From Stenotrophomonas maltophilia (GTDB taxonomy: Bacteria; Pseudomonadota; Gammaproteobacteria; Xanthomonadales; Xanthomonadaceae): a stretch of 64,000 nucleotides of DNA. Positions 61,622-64,000 of the stretch are shown piece after piece (the stretch's first letter is position 1; every line of letters starts with the position of its first letter). A program made the position numbers and the translations under genes. The notes beneath the pieces were generated by a model that was not told the origin of the DNA, made no database searches, and worked only from the letters and a program-made list of their open reading frames with translations. The stretch covers positions 4,434,501 through 4,498,500 of the forward strand of contig NZ_CP029773.1 in NCBI RefSeq assembly GCF_003205835.1, in the 5' to 3' direction.

Positions 61622-62932
61622 CTACTTGGCAGACACCCGCCACACCACGTCGCCCACGTCGTCGGCGACCAGCAGTGCGCCTTCGGCGTCCATCGCCATG
61701 CCTACCGGTGCGCCCATCAAGGTCTTCTCGTCCTTCGAGGCGAAACCGCTGACCACGGTCTGCGGCCGCCCGGTCGGCTTGCCGTCCTTGAACGGTACGT
61801 AGACCACTTCGTAGCCGCTCAGCGGTGAACGATCCCAGCTGCCGTGCTCGCCGATGAAGGCGCCGCCGTGGTACTGCGCCGGCAGTGCCTGGCCGGTGTA
61901 GAACAACAGGCCCAGCGGTGCCACGTGCGAGCCGATGGCGTAGTCCGGCACGATCGCCTTGGCCACCAGGTCCGGCCGCTGCGGCTGCACGCGCTCGTCC
62001 ACGTGCTGACCGTAGTAGCTGTAGGGCCAGCCGTAGAAGCCATCTTCCTTCACCGAGGTGAGGTAATCGGGCACCAGATCCGCACCGATTTCATCGCGTT
62101 CGTTCGCCACGGCCCACAGCGTGCCGGTGCTCGGCTCCCAGTCCAGTCCGGTCGGGTTGCGGATGCCCGACGCAAAGATACGGCTGCCACGGGTGGCGAC
62201 GTCCACTTCCAGCACCACCGCGCGGCGGTACTCGACGGCCAGGCCGTTCTCGGTGATGTTGCTGTTGGAGCCCACGCCCACGTACAGCTTGCGGCCATCG
62301 CGGCTGGCCAGCAGTTCCTTGGTCCAGTGGTGGTTGATGGTGCTGGGCAGGTCGGTGAACTCGCGGCCCTTGTCGGACATGCGGGTTTCACCAGCCACGT
62401 AGTGGTACTGCACGATGTTGCCGGTGTTGGCCACGTACAGCGTGTCGCCGATCAGCTGGATGCCGAACGGCGAATGCAGGCCTTCGATATAGACGTGTTG
62501 GGTCCAGGTGTTCGTTCCGGGCGTGCGGCGCAGCAGGGTGACCCGGTTGCCGCCCTTGCCGGCCTTGCCCGAGCGCGCCTTGACCTTGCCGGCGATCCAC
62601 TGCTTGGGCGTGGTGACCGGTTCTTCGCCGGGGCCATTGCCCTCCACCACCAGCACATCGCCGTTGGGCAGGGTCAACAATCGCCGCGGATGCAGCAGGT
62701 TGGCGGCGATGCGTTCGATCTTCAGGCCCTCGGCCACCGTGGGTGACTGGCCCTCGGCCCAGCCCACGCCGCGCGGCACCTGCATCGGCGGCATCAGGAA
62801 GTTCTTCGGTGCCGGCAGCGGCGGCTGCGCACCGGACTGGTCGGTGGGATGGTATTCGGCCTTGCCGGCACAGGCCGACAGCATCACGGCCAGCGCCAGG
62901 GCGCCGATGGTGGGCAGGATGTACTTAGCCAT
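61622..62932 (-). CDS. PQQ-type glucose/sorbosone dehydrogenase-like lipoprotein
   Basis: 436 residues. Lipoprotein signal (GALALAVMLSAC, Cys21). A six-bladed beta-propeller follows with GSDH-family motifs: LPNGDVLVVEG, SPFGIQLIGDTLYVANTGN, GIRNPTGLDWEPSTG, VNERDEIGADL-like ANERDEIGADLVPDYLTSV and HGSWDRSPLSGYEV. Probably a periplasmic PQQ-dependent sugar or aldose dehydrogenase; the cofactor is inferred. Overlaps the DUF2231 gene by eight bases. Confidence 0.86.
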   Translation of the reverse strand: MAKYILPTIGALALAVMLSACAGKAEYHPTDQSGAQPPLPAPKNFLMPPMQVPRGVGWAEGQSPTVAEGLKIERIAANLLHPRRLLTLPNGDVLVVEGNGPGEEPVTTPKQWIAGKVKARSGKAGKGGNRVTLLRRTPGTNTWTQHVYIEGLHSPFGIQLIGDTLYVANTGNIVQYHYVAGETRMSDKGREFTDLPSTINHHWTKELLASRDGRKLYVGVGSNSNITENGLAVEYRRAVVLEVDVATRGSRIFASGIRNPTGLDWEPSTGTLWAVANERDEIGADLVPDYLTSVKEDGFYGWPYSYYGQHVDERVQPQRPDLVAKAIVPDYAIGSHVAPLGLLFYTGQALPAQYHGGAFIGEHGSWDRSPLSGYEVVYVPFKDGKPTGRPQTVVSGFASKDEKTLMGAPVGMAMDAEGALLVADDVGDVVWRVSAK

Positions 62933-63365
62933 GACGGCCTCCCTGCAGCACCGGCGGCTGCAACGACAGCAGGATCAGGCCCAGTGCGATCAGGGCCACG
63001 GTCAGCGCCGACAGGATCGTGCCGGGCACCGCAACGGCATAGGCATCGCGGCTGTGCACGAAGGCGTTCCAGATCGCCAGCACCACCGCGACCAGGTTGA
63101 GGAAGAAGTCGATGCGGTCGATGCGGGTGGCGGTGCCGTTGCGGCGCCAGACCGTGAACAGGTTGATCAGGCGCGGAATGATGGCGATCAGCAGGCCGAA
63201 GGTGATCAGCCAGGCAGCAGCCTTGCCCCACATCACCTCGGCGCTGTTGAGGTAGATCGCGTCGAAGATCAGCGCGCCGACGAAGAAGCCGAAGGGTATC
63301 GGGTTCAACAGGCTGAACAGCGTGGTGCCGAGGCCGCGATGGGCCTGGGCGAGCGGATTGACCAT
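62925..63365 (-). CDS. DUF2231 membrane protein
   Basis: 146 residues with four hydrophobic segments (PIPFGFFVGALIFDAIYL, AAAWLITFGLLIAIIPRLI, FFLNLVAVVLAIWNAFVH, GTILSALTVALIALGLILL). This matches the DUF2231 family, often next to sorbosone-dehydrogenase-like genes, so the two are probably one redox unit. GGAG lies upstream of two adjacent ATG codons (63368 and 63365). Confidence 0.83.
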   Translation of the reverse strand: MVNPLAQAHRGLGTTLFSLLNPIPFGFFVGALIFDAIYLNSAEVMWGKAAAWLITFGLLIAIIPRLINLFTVWRRNGTATRIDRIDFFLNLVAVVLAIWNAFVHSRDAYAVAVPGTILSALTVALIALGLILLSLQPPVLQGGRHG

Positions 63366-63466
63366 CATCGTGCTCCGTGCGGAAGGGTGCACGGGCTGTA
63401 GTAGCACAGCCGGATGTGAGGGGGCGCGATGATGACCGGTGGGAGTGACGGCAAGCTTGGATGGAT

Positions 63467-63492
63467 GTGCCGACCAACGGTCGGCACCCACC
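63467..63492 (-). repeat. REP palindrome
   Basis: GTGCCGACCAACGGTCGGCA CCCACC; stem GTGCCGACC/GGTCGGCAC, lacking a perfect GTAG head (GTGG on the minus strand). Confidence 0.7.
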
Positions 63493-63526
63493 AGGATGGA
63501 TGCCGCCGAACACGTGGCATCACCGA

Positions 63527-63853
63527 TCAGACGGGCAGCAACCTGCCGTCTTCAGTGCGTTCGAACTCGGTACCCGCCGGCGCGTCCACCACTGCCAGGA
63601 CGGCATGATCGCAGTTGGCGATGGTGTTCACGTCGTACACGCCGGAGTTTCCCGGCTCGTCCAGGTAATCTTCGGTTTCGTCACCGGCAAGAAATCGCCA
63701 GCCACTGTCCAACTCGTTGTCGGGCGCCTCGCGGTAGCAGTAGCCCACGGGCTGGCCATCAACGGTGATGCGATCGGTGGCGATGCATCCGCCATAGCCC
63801 TCCAGCAGAGGCTTGATCTGCTTGGCGGTGAGACGGAATTGCTTCGGCTTCAT
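63527..63853 (-). CDS. DUF2185 domain protein
   Basis: 108 residues. DUF2185 features: CIATDRITVDGQPVGYCYRE and DSGWRFLAGDETEDYLDEPG NSGVYDVNTIAN. DUF2185 members are counted among immunity-like proteins in polymorphic toxin loci, but also occur alone. The TGA of the upstream gene forms part of the ribosome-site stretch TGAGGAGGCACG-ATG, so it is in an operon with that gene. Confidence 0.82.
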   Translation of the reverse strand: MKPKQFRLTAKQIKPLLEGYGGCIATDRITVDGQPVGYCYREAPDNELDSGWRFLAGDETEDYLDEPGNSGVYDVNTIANCDHAVLAVVDAPAGTEFERTEDGRLLPV

Positions 63854-63862
63854 CGTGCCTCC

Positions 63863-64000
63863 TCAGGGAACGTAGACCAAGTGCAGACTGTATTCGAAGC
63901 CGGTTTCGGTTTCGGCGATATCCACATCCATTACCAGATCACTTCGCCCTTCCACAGCCGTGTACAGGTCGACCAGGACCTTCCAGCGCTCGCCATGCCA
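63863..64000 (-). CDS. C-terminal end of a hypothetical gene cut by the window edge
   Basis: 45 C-terminal codons are visible on the minus strand, open to the window end, ending SLHLVYVP and TGA. The protein is acidic with a strand pattern (ERWKVLVDLYTAVEGRSDLV). The stop is nine bases before the DUF2185 start and shares its ribosome-site region. Family not recognisable from this piece. Confidence 0.65.
   Translation of the reverse strand, partial: WHGERWKVLVDLYTAVEGRSDLVMDVDIAETETGFEYSLHLVYVP

Overview
The window is high-GC DNA from the Stenotrophomonas/Xanthomonas branch of the Gammaproteobacteria, most likely Stenotrophomonas maltophilia or a close relative. The grounds are the gene content (PhaAB-type Mrp antiporter, hppD/hmgA, tryptophan 2,3-dioxygenase, LpxO, chromosomal arr, biosynthetic speA beside speE) and dozens of short palindromes that start with GTAG, the hallmark of the SMAG/REP family of S. 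maltophilia. No rRNA, tRNA or CRISPR array was seen.

Layout. 0-5.2 kb: the Mrp/Pha cation/proton antiporter operon (AB fusion, C, D, E, F, G), all genes overlapping by 1-4 bases. 5.3-7.7 kb: a CaCA-type cation exchanger, a lipoprotein and a hypothetical gene. 7.8-10.9 kb: tyrosine catabolism (hmgA, hppD) with a divergent MarR regulator. 11.3-16.9 kb: a PDDEXK nuclease (DUF1016), a membrane protein, a thioredoxin-like lipoprotein, a POT peptide transporter and KynA. 17.2-21.1 kb: a 2-oxoacid dehydrogenase operon (E1alpha, E1beta, a double-SH3 protein, E2). 21.3-31.8 kb: an orphan gene, a VOC protein, a WYL regulator with an NAD(P)-binding protein, a diguanylate cyclase, a seven-unit 83-bp SMAG array, DUF808, an ABC1 kinase and OpgB. 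32-40.7 kb: an MscK-like channel, lipocalin, FAD oxidase, and two PepSY genes next to a two-component system. 40.8-47.7 kb: polyamine genes speA/speE, lpxO and a divergent RIO-like kinase, a PII protein, ubiK and arr. 55-64 kb: comM, a TonB receptor, a Cof-type phosphatase, ExoD, a PQQ-type sugar dehydrogenase with DUF2231, and DUF2185 followed by a cut gene at the window edge.

The accessory part is 47.7-54.9 kb. It holds a gene with the layout of an integron cassette (GTTAGGC just before the start, the stop codon inside GCCTAAC, an attC-like body downstream). An intact IS3-family element with a 3-bp AGG duplication splits this gene; removing the element restores one open frame of about 227 codons. 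Further on are DUF998 and unknown genes, a strongly folded RNA leader before a small gene (51.5-51.8 kb), and a short secreted-looking Rhs tip protein overlapping by ATGA with a two-helix membrane protein that may be its immunity partner.

Many gene ends carry repeats that also supply or directly abut the stop codon. Four genes stop with the TAG of a SMAG GTAG, two convergent genes (opgB and the MscK gene) end in the same long hairpin element beginning with their TAG stops, and two genes are followed directly by the same 26-base palindrome arm.
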